From assembly GCA_003140835.1 (NCBI GenBank), contig PLLA01000122.1:17238-81237 (forward strand): a DNA stretch of 64,000 nt, given 5' to 3'. This DNA is from Candidatus Tumulicola scandinaviensis. GTDB taxonomy: Bacteria > Vulcanimicrobiota > Vulcanimicrobiia > Vulcanimicrobiales > Vulcanimicrobiaceae. The position numbers were made by a program, and so were the translations under genes. This document shows positions 42,012 through 51,467 of this stretch, in pieces (within the stretch, counting starts at the first letter, position 1; the number at the start of each line of letters is the position of its first letter). Below the pieces are notes generated by a model. That model had not been told where the DNA came from, searched no databases, and saw only the letters and a list, made by a program, of their open reading frames with translations.

Positions 42012-42961
42012 GCGTGACCACGGCCCAAGCGTTACGCTCGTTGTTGGGTGGAGACGACCGCCATGCGCTGGCGGCGATCTTCGGGACGCGCGCGCACTTC
42101 GACGAGCCCCTGGCGCCGTACACGTCGTGGAAGATCGGCGGCCCCGCGGATGCGCTGGTCGCCGTGGAAAGCGAAGACGAGCTGGCAGCGCTAATGCGAT
42201 TCTGTTTCAAACGGCGCATGCCGTGGTTTGCCATCGGCGGCGGCAGTAACGTTCTGATCGGGGACGGCGGTTTGCGCGGCATCGTGATTCGCTTAGGCGG
42301 CGCGTTTGCCGGCATTGAGGTTCGCACCGAAGGCGAGCGCGTGATCGTCGAGGCCGGCGCCTCGGCCGGGATGGCGGCGGTCACCGCCAAGGCGGCGTCT
42401 GCCGGTGCGGCGAGCATCGGTTCGCTGGCGGGCATCCCCGGAACGGTGGGCGGCTCGCTGCGGATGAACGCCGGCACCGACCGCGAGATCGGCGATTTCG
42501 TGCAAGACGTTTGGGTGCAATCGCCATCCAAGCCGGTCGCGCACCCGGTGACCGTGCAGTACTTCTACCGTCATTCCACGCTCGCCCGCGACGCGATCGT
42601 TTCACGCGTCACGCTCGCGTTTGCCAAAAACGATCCCAGCGCGGTACGCGAGGAGATGCGAGGGCGGCTCGTGAGGCGCAAGGATACGCAGCCGATCGCC
42701 CTTCCGAACGCCGGCTCGTGTTTCCGCAATCCTGACGGCGACAAGGCCGCGAGGCTGATCGAGGCGACCGGCGCTAAGGGGTGGCGCGAGGGCGGTGCGG
42801 AAGTTTCCCCGCTGCACGCGAACTTCATTAATAACGTCGGGGGCGCGAGCGCCAAAGACGTCGCAACGCTGCTGGCGCGCGTGCGCTCGGCAGTCCACGA
42901 GCGCTTCGGTGTGGAACTGCAACTCGAAGTGCACTTAATCGGAGTCTTCGTCGACGCATGA
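42008..42961 (+). CDS. murB: UDP-N-acetylenolpyruvoylglucosamine reductase
   Basis: A 317-residue FAD-dependent reductase making UDP-MurNAc. FAD-binding PP-loop type motifs: PYTSWKIGGPADALV, the GGGSNVLIGDGG pyrophosphate loop, SLAGIPGTVGGSLRMNAG, and a C-terminal domain with NAGSCFRNP (catalytic Ser) and LHANFINN. Type II size. GTGA overlap with murC, ATGA overlap with ddl. Confidence 0.95.
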   Translation: MSVTTAQALRSLLGGDDRHALAAIFGTRAHFDEPLAPYTSWKIGGPADALVAVESEDELAALMRFCFKRRMPWFAIGGGSNVLIGDGGLRGIVIRLGGAFAGIEVRTEGERVIVEAGASAGMAAVTAKAASAGAASIGSLAGIPGTVGGSLRMNAGTDREIGDFVQDVWVQSPSKPVAHPVTVQYFYRHSTLARDAIVSRVTLAFAKNDPSAVREEMRGRLVRRKDTQPIALPNAGSCFRNPDGDKAARLIEATGAKGWREGGAEVSPLHANFINNVGGASAKDVATLLARVRSAVHERFGVELQLEVHLIGVFVDA

Positions 42962-43899
42962 AACGTACAGCCAAGATCGCCGTCGTCATGGGCGGGAAAA
43001 GCGTGGAACGCGAGATCTCGCTTCGCAGCGGTGCGGGGGTCATGCAGGCGTTGCAGGCGCTCGGCCACGATGCGTCGTCGCTCGACTACGACGAGCGCTT
43101 CGTCGACGGCGTTCGCGAACGCCGGCCGGACGCCGTTTTCAACGCTCTTCACGGACCCGGCGGCGAAGACGGTCACGTTCAGGCGCTGCTCGAGTACTTA
43201 GCGGTTCCGTATACCGGGAGTGGTTTGGAAGCCGCCTCGCTGTCGATGGACAAGCACCTGACGAAGAAGCTGCTCGCCGCCGAAGGCTTGCCGACGGCCG
43301 CCTGGGATCTCTTCGACTTGAGCGGGGGCACCTTGCCGCTGCTGCCGGGCTCTCTCGATCTCCCCTTAGTCGTGAAGCCACGCTTCGAAGGGTCGTCGGC
43401 AGGCGTCGCTATCGCGCGCACGCACGAACAATGGACCGCCGCAATGCTCGCGGCGTCGAAAACGTATTCGCAGATCCTCGCCGAGGAATACGTGGACGGG
43501 CGCGAGTTTACGTGCGCCGTGCTTGGTGAAGAGGCCCTTCCGATCGTCGAGATCGTCGCCAATCGCGCCGAGTTCTACTCGTTCGACTCCAAGTATGAGA
43601 CCGGTGGAAGCACGCACGTCGTTCCGGCTCACGTCGACGACGATCTCGCCGCGCGCCTGCAAATGCTGGCACTGTCGGCACACCGCCTGCTCGGATTGCG
43701 CGATTACTCGCGTACCGATTTCATCGTCAGCCACGATCTGCGGCCCTACATCCTCGAAATCAATTCGCTGCCCGGCCTCACGCCTACCAGCCTCTTCCCC
43801 GACGCGTGTGCGAGCGTCGGCATTACCTTCGAAGCCTTGATCGACCGGCTGGTCGGGTACGCGCTCGCGCGTGGCGATCTGCGCGACGCCGTCGCATAA
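42958..43899 (+). CDS. ddl: D-alanine--D-alanine ligase
   Basis: A 313-residue ATP-grasp ligase providing D-Ala-D-Ala for MurF. Conserved: VVMGGKSVEREISLRSG, FNALHGPGGEDGHVQ, PYTGSGLEAASLSMDK, KPRFEGSSAGV, YSRTDFIVS and EINSLPGLTPTSLFP. This is the last gene of the uninterrupted run. In most dcw clusters ftsQ, ftsA and ftsZ come next; here a 28-bp gap is followed by a regulator. Confidence 0.96.
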   Translation: MKRTAKIAVVMGGKSVEREISLRSGAGVMQALQALGHDASSLDYDERFVDGVRERRPDAVFNALHGPGGEDGHVQALLEYLAVPYTGSGLEAASLSMDKHLTKKLLAAEGLPTAAWDLFDLSGGTLPLLPGSLDLPLVVKPRFEGSSAGVAIARTHEQWTAAMLAASKTYSQILAEEYVDGREFTCAVLGEEALPIVEIVANRAEFYSFDSKYETGGSTHVVPAHVDDDLAARLQMLALSAHRLLGLRDYSRTDFIVSHDLRPYILEINSLPGLTPTSLFPDACASVGITFEALIDRLVGYALARGDLRDAVA

Positions 43900-43927
43900 C
43901 CGCCGCTCGTGAGGTGATCGAGCGAAT

Positions 43928-46678
43928 GTGAGCGACGCGCTTCCGACCGGGACGGTGACGTTTTTGTTTACCGACATCGAGGGCAGTACGGCGCTTTGGG
44001 AGCGCTGCCCGGAAGCCATGCGCGTCGCACTCGCCGATCACGATAGGATTCTTCGCGGCGCGGCCGCCGAGCACGACGGCGTGGTATTCAAGACGGTCGG
44101 CGACGCCTTCTGCTGTGCGTTCGGCCGTCCGCAGGATGCGGCCGGCGCCGCGATCGACGTTCAGCGCGCGCTGGCCGGCCACGTTTGGCCGGAAGAGGTC
44201 GGCGAAATTCGAGTGCGCATGGGCGTTCACACCGGCAGTGCGGTGGAACGCGACGGCGACTACTTCGGTCCGACCGTCAATCGAGTCGCGCGCCTGACGG
44301 CGATTGGAAACGGCGGACAGGTTCTGGTGTCATCGGCGACGGCAGCGCTCCTGCAGGGAACGCTCCACGACGGCGTAACGCTGCGCGATCTCGGCGCGCA
44401 CCGGCTCAGAGACCTCAGTCTCGCCGAGACGACGTTTCAACTGACGGCCGCGGGAATGCGAGCCGACTTCCCGGCATTGTCGTCTTTGGATACGCGGCCG
44501 AATAACCTTCCGTCTCAGATCTCGAGCTTCGTCGGCCGCGATCGCGAACTCCAAGAGCTTCAGTCATTCTTGCGCGAGCATCGCCTGGTGACGATAACGG
44601 GACCCGGTGGTATGGGCAAGACGCGCCTAGCGCTGCAGGTGGCGGCGGGTGCCGTAGCGCGTTTTCGGGACGGTGCGTGGTTCGTCGAACTGAGTTCGAT
44701 CGACGACCCGTCGCTCGTTCCGCAAACGATCGCGAGCGCACTCGGCGTGCGCGAAATTCGCAACGAAGCGATGGAGGAAACCTTGCTGCGCGAGCTGTCG
44801 CGCAAGCAGCTTTTGCTCGTCGTCGATAACGCCGAGCATCTTCTCGGTGACGTCGCCGTCGCGGTGAAAACGATATTGACGCGGTGTCCGGAGGTGGTCG
44901 TCCTGGTCACGAGCCGAGAACCGCTGCATTTGACGGGCGAACAGACCTACCGTCTGTTGGCGATGCCCGAAGCGCCGAAGGAGGCAACGGCAAGCGACTT
45001 GACCGCGCACGACAGCACGCGGCTGTTCCTCGAGCGCGCGCGTTCGATCGCCCCGCACTTCGTCGTGACCGATCGCGATGCCGGCGAGGTTTCGGCGTTG
45101 TGCCGGAAGCTGGAAGGCATTCCCTTGGCCATCGAATTGGCGGCGGCCCGCGTCGGCAGTCTTTCTTTGGGCCAACTCAACGAACGTTTGAGCGAACGCG
45201 TCGTCCTGCTGTCGTCGCAAGACAGCACGCTCGGGCGGCACAAGACGCTGCGCGCGACCATCGACTGGAGCTACCGCTTATTGAGCGATGATGAGAAGCG
45301 CGTGTTCGCGGCGCTTTCGGTCTTCGTGAACGGCTTCACCCTCGATGCCGGCGAGCGCGTCGCTCCGGCCAAGGATGCCGAAACCTTCGACGTTCTTCAA
45401 TCGCTGGCGGAAAAATCGTTCGTTCAGGCCGACGTCCGCGCGGACGGAACGCGGTTCCGCCTGCTCGACGTCATGCGAGAGTACGGCTGGGCCGAGTTGA
45501 CGGCTGCCGGTGTGGTGGCGGAAACGCAACGGCGGCACGCGACGTATTACATCGCATTTGCAGCCCGCAGCGAAAAAAATTCGGGCAGCAAGGCGCTCGA
45601 ATGGCACCGGCAGCTCGACGACGAGACCTACAACCTCCGTCTGGCGCTCGACTGGTGCCTTCAAAACGATCCCCTCGGAGGCGCAAGGCTCGCCCTCGAC
45701 CTCGCGCCCTATTGGCGCGTGCGCGGAAACATCACCGAGGCGCGAGCACGGCTAGCGCAGTTTTTGGCACGGAGTGAGATCGGGCAGCGGGATCGCGCGG
45801 CCCTCCTGTGCAGTGCGGCCAGCTTTGCGGCGATGCAGGATGACTTCGTTGAATCTTTATGGTTCTCGAACGAAGCGTTGTCGCTCTATGAGACGCTGAA
45901 CGATATCGGCGGAACCGGCGACGCGCTCTTTCGGATTGCGGAAGTCGAGCATCGTAAGGGAAACCTACCGGACGCGCGCGCCGGATACGAGCGAGCCCGC
46001 GAACTGTTCGTTGAATCCGGAAACGGACGCGGCGAGATGCTCTGCATCGGAAACCTCGGAATGCTCGCGCGTCAGCAAGGGGATCATCAGAGGGCTAAAG
46101 CGTTTCTCGAAGACGCGCTCGAACGCGCACGCGCGTCCGGCGAGCGCCGCATCTTGGGCGATTTCATCATCGCGCTGGCTTGGGTCAACCTGTATCTGGA
46201 AGATCTGAGCGAATCGAACGAGCTTTTCGAGCGGGCGTTGACGGAGAAGAAGTTAGAACGGGATCGATACGGCATTTGCGCTGCGCGACATGGCCTGGCA
46301 ACGGTTGCTCTCAAAGGCGGCCGGCTCGACGAAGCCTTCGAGCAGTTCAAAGACACGGTGGAGATGGCTCGCGAATTGCAGCTGCACGACTATCTTTTCC
46401 GCGGTTTCTACGGGATCAGTGCCGCCCTCGCACTGAAGGGCGACGCTGAAAGGGCTTCCAAGTATCTTCGGTTAGCGGAACGCATCTTTCGCGAAAGTGG
46501 CCGCGAACTTCGGGATAGCGTCGCTTACGACGTAGCAATCACGAGCCTCGAGGCGGCGATCCCTCCTTCGGAATGGACTTCTTTCGTCGCCGAACCTGAT
46601 GAATTCGACATCGAAGCTGAAATGTCGGAGCTACGACGCGATCATTACCGAGGCGGAGGCGATTTCTGCGAGATGTAA
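43928..46678 (+). CDS. Class III adenylate/guanylate cyclase fused to AAA/NB-ARC-like ATPase and TPR-type C-terminus
   Basis: A 916-residue signalling protein. Cyclase domain (about 5-170): metal Asp in FLFTDIEGST, purine/metal pair FKTVGDAFCCAF and transition-state Asn/Arg in GPTVNRVARL, so it looks catalytically complete. Then a P-loop ATPase of the predicted-ATPase/NB-ARC type (about 195-480): Walker A GPGGMGKT at 225-232, Walker B LLLVVDNAEHLL, sensor-like VLVTSREPL and GIPLAIELAAARVG. The rest (about 560-900) is a helical TPR-like superhelix. Such proteins are common in actinobacteria and Eremiobacterota-like genomes and are presumed nucleotide-gated regulators; the LuxR HTH of LAL regulators is missing. 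GTG start. The 3' end overlaps the convergent small gene. Confidence 0.88.
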   Translation: MSDALPTGTVTFLFTDIEGSTALWERCPEAMRVALADHDRILRGAAAEHDGVVFKTVGDAFCCAFGRPQDAAGAAIDVQRALAGHVWPEEVGEIRVRMGVHTGSAVERDGDYFGPTVNRVARLTAIGNGGQVLVSSATAALLQGTLHDGVTLRDLGAHRLRDLSLAETTFQLTAAGMRADFPALSSLDTRPNNLPSQISSFVGRDRELQELQSFLREHRLVTITGPGGMGKTRLALQVAAGAVARFRDGAWFVELSSIDDPSLVPQTIASALGVREIRNEAMEETLLRELSRKQLLLVVDNAEHLLGDVAVAVKTILTRCPEVVVLVTSREPLHLTGEQTYRLLAMPEAPKEATASDLTAHDSTRLFLERARSIAPHFVVTDRDAGEVSALCRKLEGIPLAIELAAARVGSLSLGQLNERLSERVVLLSSQDSTLGRHKTLRATIDWSYRLLSDDEKRVFAALSVFVNGFTLDAGERVAPAKDAETFDVLQSLAEKSFVQADVRADGTRFRLLDVMREYGWAELTAAGVVAETQRRHATYYIAFAARSEKNSGSKALEWHRQLDDETYNLRLALDWCLQNDPLGGARLALDLAPYWRVRGNITEARARLAQFLARSEIGQRDRAALLCSAASFAAMQDDFVESLWFSNEALSLYETLNDIGGTGDALFRIAEVEHRKGNLPDARAGYERARELFVESGNGRGEMLCIGNLGMLARQQGDHQRAKAFLEDALERARASGERRILGDFIIALAWVNLYLEDLSESNELFERALTEKKLERDRYGICAARHGLATVALKGGRLDEAFEQFKDTVEMARELQLHDYLFRGFYGISAALALKGDAERASKYLRLAERIFRESGRELRDSVAYDVAITSLEAAIPPSEWTSFVAEPDEFDIEAEMSELRRDHYRGGGDFCEM

Positions 46679-47064
46679 ATCGTGCCGTAGGTTTGGCGGC
46701 GCTCCGACGGCGCAGTAGCGGCAACCGGATGTCGAACTCCGTTCCAATCGTAGCTAATCGCATTCATGCTGCCGGTGAACGTCGCGCATTGATTCGAAAA
46801 GGGACAACTAGAAGGCGCAGGTGACGGCGAGGGCACCGGATTAGGCATCTGAAGATCGATCTCGATCCAACAGGCCTTACCTGCGACGCATCCGGGGGCC
46901 GGACTGGCGGACAACTTTACGAGTCCGGTCAAGCGAAAGCCCACCGGATTGCCGTCATCGGGATTCGGACCAACGCAATAATGTGCGAAGAAAAATGTGG
47001 GCAGCCCCACGGCAATAGCGGTGATTATGGCGGTCACAATTGCCGTGCGTGCGTGAGAGTGCAT
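46645..47064 (-). CDS. Membrane-anchored or exported protein of unknown function
   Basis: A 139-residue protein with an N-terminal hydrophobic segment (TAIVTAIITAIAVGLPTFFFAHYC) and a Ser/Pro-rich extracytoplasmic region with five Cys (CVGP, GCVAGKACW, CPFSNQC) that could form disulfides. The ATG follows GGAGGG (7 bases upstream), a good ribosome site. I do not recognise a family. Its stop lies inside the 3' end of the cyclase gene (34-bp convergent overlap). Confidence 0.65.
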   Translation of the reverse strand: MHSHARTAIVTAIITAIAVGLPTFFFAHYCVGPNPDDGNPVGFRLTGLVKLSASPAPGCVAGKACWIEIDLQMPNPVPSPSPAPSSCPFSNQCATFTGSMNAISYDWNGVRHPVAATAPSERRQTYGTIYISQKSPPPR

Positions 47065-47079
47065 CGCAAGATTCCCTCC

Positions 47080-47829
47080 TTAGCGTGCCAGTACGTTGGA
47101 GACTGCGGTTCGGAATTCGTCGGAGGCGAGACGCTCGCTGAACGCGCCGACTTCGGCGTCCATTTGTGCGCGTACGTCTTTGGCGATGGCATCGCGCATG
47201 AGCCGTTTGGTTTCGCGCAGCGCGACGGGCGGAAGCGCCGCCAGCTTTGCGGCGATGTCGGCGGCAACCTCGTCGACGCGCTCGTCGGGCACGACCTTGG
47301 TGACGATGCCGGCGGCGAGTGCCTCGTCGGCGCTAAAAAACTCTCCGGCCAGCAGCAACCATGCAGCGCGGGTTCGCCCGGCGATTAACGGCAGTAACAG
47401 CGACGAGCCGGCTTCGGGGACGAGCCCCAGTTGCGCGAACGGCAATCGGAACCGTGCCGGCGCGCCGGCCACGACGACGTCGGCGTGCAGGAGCATGGTG
47501 GTGCCGATACCGACGGCGTTTCCGCGCACCGCGGCAACCAGCGGCTTCGAAAAATCGCTCAAGCGCGTCAGAAAGTCGACGATGGCGTCGAGGGCCGAAG
47601 TATCGCCCGATGCCGCGGCGCCCATGAAATCGCGCATGTCGTTGCCGGCGGTGAAGTCGCTTCCGCCCCGGATCGTTACCGTCCTGATGGCGGCGTCGCG
47701 ATCGAACGCCTCCAAAGCGTCGGCCATGGCCGCGTACATCGGCGTGCTAATGGCATTTTTCTTCGCCGGGCGATCGATGCGAATGTCGCCTACGCCGGAA
47801 TCCGCGGAGACGACGATCTCTGCAGTCAT
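47080..47829 (-). CDS. Enoyl-CoA hydratase/isomerase family protein
   Basis: A 249-residue crotonase-fold enzyme: DIRIDRPAKKNAISTPM, oxyanion-hole segments RGGSDFTAGNDM and RGNAVGIGTTMLLHADVV, then PFAQLGLVPEAGSS. The usual first catalytic Glu (AGGNEL region) is not obvious, while Glu in VPEAGSS is present, as in isomerase-type members. Start ATG 47829; the upstream frame is not coding. 3-hydroxyacyl-CoA dehydration or double-bond isomerisation are both possible. No fatty-acid genes adjoin it. Confidence 0.88.
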   Translation of the reverse strand: MTAEIVVSADSGVGDIRIDRPAKKNAISTPMYAAMADALEAFDRDAAIRTVTIRGGSDFTAGNDMRDFMGAAASGDTSALDAIVDFLTRLSDFSKPLVAAVRGNAVGIGTTMLLHADVVVAGAPARFRLPFAQLGLVPEAGSSLLLPLIAGRTRAAWLLLAGEFFSADEALAAGIVTKVVPDERVDEVAADIAAKLAALPPVALRETKRLMRDAIAKDVRAQMDAEVGAFSERLASDEFRTAVSNVLAR

Positions 47830-47898
47830 AGCACGTCCATTCAACGCTTGCTTGCCGGCATCCTTAGGAGATCGGACGGGTGCGGAGAAGATGCGCCG

Positions 47899-49292
47899 AT
47901 GGAAATCGCCTGTCGCTGCCCCCACACACCTTACTCGCCGGCGGTCGTCGCCGAAGCTCGGCGCGTACTCGGCCGGCGCGCGTTCCTTACCGGAGCCGCG
48001 GCAGCCGCCGGCGCGGCCCTGTTGATGCCGTGGCGAGCGCGCGCCGCAGACGCCGTGGTCGTCATCAAGGCAGCGCGTATGTTTACCGGCGAAACAATGC
48101 AGTCGCCGGGCGTGCTGGTGATTTCAGGCGATCGTATCGTCTCGATGCACGCGGGCGATGCCGGAAGCGCCGCCTCGGTGGTCGAGTTTGGCGATGCCAC
48201 CATCATGCCGGGCTCATCGATTGCCACACGCACGTCGCCGCGTTCGTGCTTCCGTCATATTACCTGACGACGATGTTCCCGAAGTATCGCGTGGCCGACA
48301 ACGTGCCCGAAGCCACCATTTACAGCGTCCGTAACGCGCAAGCGATGTTGAAAAACGGGTTTACGACGATTCGCGACGTGGGCGGCGGCGCCGGCATCGA
48401 CTTGGCGATCCGCGATGCCGTTAACGACGGAGCCATCGTCGGGCCGCGTATTTTCGCGGCGGGTCAGGCGCTCTCGATCACCGGCGGCCATGGCGATTCG
48501 AACGACGTTCCCGGTTGGGTGGACGAAGATCCGTCGGTGAAAGGCGGAGCGATTGCATATGGTCCGTACGGTTTTCGCGAACTCGTGCGGCAGCACGTGA
48601 AACTCCACGTCGACCACATCAAAATTTTGGCTACCGGCGGCGTGCTTTCGTACGGCGACGTTTGGGACATTCCGCAATTTAATCTCGACGAAGTGCAAGC
48701 GGTCGTCGAAGAATCCACCAAATTCCGGCGCAAGGTCGCGGCGCACGCGCATGGCGACCCCGGCATCGCCGTCGCAGTCGAGGGCGGCGTGCATTCGGTC
48801 GAGCACGGTACGGGCGTCGGCGAGAAGACGCTGCATTCGATGCAGCAGCGCGGTACCAACCTCGTTCCGACGATCTGGGCGCTCGACTCGATTCTGCAAC
48901 CGGGCAATCCGAACCCCATTCCGGAGCAATCGGTCCGGAAAGCCGAGTACGCGGCGCAGCTGCGCAACGAAGGCATGCACCGCGCCATTGCGGCGAGCGT
49001 CACGATCGCGTACGGAACCGATGCGGGCGTTTTTCCGCACGCGCAAAACAATCGAGACTTCGCGCTCATGGCGGGTTTGGGAATGCGGCCCATCGACGTA
49101 TTGCGCTCCGCGACGCTCAACGCCGCGCGGCTTGTCGGCGCAGACGACCGCGGCATGCTGGCGCCCGGGAAACTGGCTGACGTCGTGGTCTTCAACGGCG
49201 ATCCGCTCGCCCAAATCGACCTCATGGAGCGGCCGCCGGCGCTGGCGATGCTGGGCGGCCAGAAAGTCGATCCCTCGCGCCTTTCGGGCTAG
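47899..49292 (+). pseudogene. Tat-exported amidohydrolase (imidazolonepropionase/prolidase-like), interrupted by a -1 frameshift
   Basis: Metal-dependent amidohydrolase split between two frames. The first part (47899 to about 48211) has a Tat signal (GRRAFLTGAAAAAGAALL) and the strand domain ending GDATIMPG. The second part, in another frame, continues GLIDCHTHVAA with the HxH metal site and holds the remaining motifs: KILATGG (carboxylated Lys region), HAHGD, VEHGTG and GTDAGVFPHA, and ends normally at 49292. One extra C near 48211-48214 (GGCTC read as GGCCTC) would restore one 464-residue protein. Without it the first frame stops at 48267. The protein is otherwise intact, so this is either a fresh mutation or a consensus error. 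Periplasmic dipeptidase-like or xenobiotic-hydrolase activity is plausible. Confidence 0.85.
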
Positions 49293-49511
49293 GGTTATCG
49301 AGCAGGCGGACGCTGAATCCGAGGGGCTTGAGGGCAGGTCGAGGGGGCGGGCCGGGCCGCGCTGCGCCCGGCACGGCCCGGCTTGGGCCCGAGAGCTCCA
49401 GGCGCGGCCCCTAAGGTGGCACGCGGGCGCGGTAAAAGGGGTTAATAATGGGGACTGAAAACTTTTGCGCTCCCCGCACCTATTCGCGGAGTTTCCTTTT
49501 GGGAGGACATC

Positions 49512-50678
49512 TTGCCAACCGTTGTCGATCGGGGCCTCGAGGGCGTCGTCGTAGGATCTACCAAACTCAGTAACGTTGAAGGGACCGTCGGACGCCTCAC
49601 GTATCGCGGCTTCGATATCGACGATCTCGCCCCAAGCGCGACCTTCGAAGAGATCGTCCACCTGCTTCTGTACGGTCATCTGCCGAATCGGACCGAACTC
49701 GAAACGCTCAAGCGCGAACTCGGTTCGCGCCGCTCGTTGCCCGAGCCGTTGATCAGCGCGATGCAGAACGTCCCGAAGACGGCGTGGCCGATGGACGTCC
49801 TGCGCACGATCGTGAGCGGGCTCGGCCTGTTCTCGCCCGTCAACGCGCGCGGCGAACATCTCTCCGACGTGCACACGGCGATCGAGCTGGTCGCCAAGAC
49901 GCCGACCATCGTGGCCGCGTGGGATCGCATCCGCCGCGGACTCGACGCGGTCGAGCCGCGCGCCGATTTGTCGCAAGCGTCCAACTTTTTATACATGCGC
50001 TCGGGCAAAATGCCGCACGCCATCGAGGCCGACGCGCTGGACACGTACTTCGTGCTGCTCGCCGATCACTCGTATAATGCGTCGACCTTTGCCGCTCGCG
50101 TAACCGCGTCCACGCGCGCCGACCTCTACGCGTCGGTGACCGCCGCGTTGGCTACGTTGCAGGGCGACCTGCACGGCGGCGCCGCTACTGCGTCGTTCCG
50201 CGCGTTAACCGAAGTTGGCGATCCCGAAAATGCCGAAGGCTACGTTCGCGAAGCGCTCGCGCGCAACGAGCGCATTATGGGAATGGGTCACCGCGAATAC
50301 AAGGTTCGCGATCCGCGCGCACGCCATTTGGAAGCGATGGCAAAGAAGCTGTCGGAACAAGAAGGCAATAGCCGTTGGTACGAGATCGCGAGCCGCTTGG
50401 AAGACGCCAGCCGTAAGGTTCTCCAAGAAAAGAAACCCGACAACACCATTTACGCGAACGTCGATTTCTACACCGCCCCCGTGCTTGCGGACTTGGGGAT
50501 TCCGGGCGACGAGTTTACGTGTCTGTTCGCGTGCGGCCGCATCGCCGGCTGGACGGGACACATCCTCGAACAACTCGCCGACAACCGCCTGATCCGCCCT
50601 CAAGCCACCTACGATGGACCGCCTCCCGGACCGTTCGTGCCCATCGAGAAGCGCGATGTGAACGGTGCGAGGAACTAA
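49512..50678 (+). CDS. gltA: Citrate synthase family protein
   Basis: A 388-residue enzyme condensing acetyl-CoA (or propionyl-CoA) with oxaloacetate. Active-site set is present: His221 in LQGDLHGGAAT, His260 in MGMGHREYKVRDPR and Asp318 in NVDFYTAPVLADLGI. The length and sequence are those of the short type II/archaeal-like citrate synthases, which include 2-methylcitrate synthase; these cannot be separated by motif. TTG start with GGGAGG nine bases upstream. The 219-bp region before it is GC-rich and then AT-rich (TTAATAAT near 49443) and probably contains its promoter. Confidence 0.92.
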   Translation: MPTVVDRGLEGVVVGSTKLSNVEGTVGRLTYRGFDIDDLAPSATFEEIVHLLLYGHLPNRTELETLKRELGSRRSLPEPLISAMQNVPKTAWPMDVLRTIVSGLGLFSPVNARGEHLSDVHTAIELVAKTPTIVAAWDRIRRGLDAVEPRADLSQASNFLYMRSGKMPHAIEADALDTYFVLLADHSYNASTFAARVTASTRADLYASVTAALATLQGDLHGGAATASFRALTEVGDPENAEGYVREALARNERIMGMGHREYKVRDPRARHLEAMAKKLSEQEGNSRWYEIASRLEDASRKVLQEKKPDNTIYANVDFYTAPVLADLGIPGDEFTCLFACGRIAGWTGHILEQLADNRLIRPQATYDGPPPGPFVPIEKRDVNGARN

Positions 50679-50716
50679 AAACCTCTGAAAGCGCCGTCGT
50701 ATCGAGGCTCGACACC

Positions 50717-51436
50717 GTGATCGTCATCCCCGCGATCGATTTGCGCGGCGGGAAGTGCGTCCGTATGGAGCAAGGCGATCCCACCACGACGTCGTCGTAC
50801 GATGGCGATCCGGTGGAGCGAGCCAGAGCGTTCGTCGATGCGGGGGCCCGGCGGCTGCATGTCATCGATCTCGACGGTGCCTTCGGTTCGGGCGAAAACC
50901 TCGCCGCGGTTGAGGCGATTTGTGCGGCGGTCGAGGTGCCGGTTCAAACCGGGGGAGGCTTGCGCGCTGTCAAGCACGCCGAGGCTGCGTTCGCGGCCGG
51001 CGCGGCCGAGATCATTTTGGGAACGCTCCTGGTCGAAGACGAGCGTTTGTCGCGCCACATCATCGGCCGCTTTCCGGGGAAGGTCATCGCCGGCATCGAC
51101 GCACGCGGCTCCCAGGTCGCAACGCACGGTTGGCAGGAACGCACCCCGGTCGATCGTGATGCGCTCGTGCGCCGGGTCGCGCAGTGGGGAATCGGGCGCA
51201 TCATCTTCACTGAGATTCGACGGGATGGTATGGGTGAAGGCTACGACGTCGACGCGCTCAACGCGGTTGCGAACGTCGCCGACGTGTCGATCACCGCAAG
51301 CGGCGGCGCACGTAACGTCGAAGACCTGCAAATCCTGAAGCGTTCGGTGCCGCCGAAGGTCGATTCGTGTATCGTCGGAAGCGCGCTCTACAAGGGGACG
51401 ATCGAGTTGAAAGACGCCATCTCGGCTGTCGCTTAG
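50717..51436 (+). CDS. hisA: Phosphoribosylformimino-5-aminoimidazole carboxamide ribotide isomerase (HisA)
   Basis: A 239-residue (beta-alpha)8 barrel of histidine biosynthesis, the Amadori isomerase of ProFAR. It begins VIVIPAIDLRGGKCVRM with catalytic Asp8; the second acid is Asp128 in GIDARGSQVATHGW, and the C-terminal phosphate loops are SGGARN and IVGSALYKG. GTG start; a much longer open frame upstream is out-of-frame citrate synthase sequence. It is not next to other his genes, so either an isolated copy or, as in actinobacteria, a HisA/PriA-type dual enzyme. The sequence alone does not decide, but no trpF is nearby. Confidence 0.9.
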   Translation: MIVIPAIDLRGGKCVRMEQGDPTTTSSYDGDPVERARAFVDAGARRLHVIDLDGAFGSGENLAAVEAICAAVEVPVQTGGGLRAVKHAEAAFAAGAAEIILGTLLVEDERLSRHIIGRFPGKVIAGIDARGSQVATHGWQERTPVDRDALVRRVAQWGIGRIIFTEIRRDGMGEGYDVDALNAVANVADVSITASGGARNVEDLQILKRSVPPKVDSCIVGSALYKGTIELKDAISAVA

Positions 51437-51467
51437 GAAGCCTCCGAATTATCCAAAACCGTTGTCG

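Noticed and set aside
50519..50716. HisA with a 66-residue N-terminal extension
   Set aside because: It is out-of-frame citrate synthase sequence; HisA begins VIVIPAIDLRGG.
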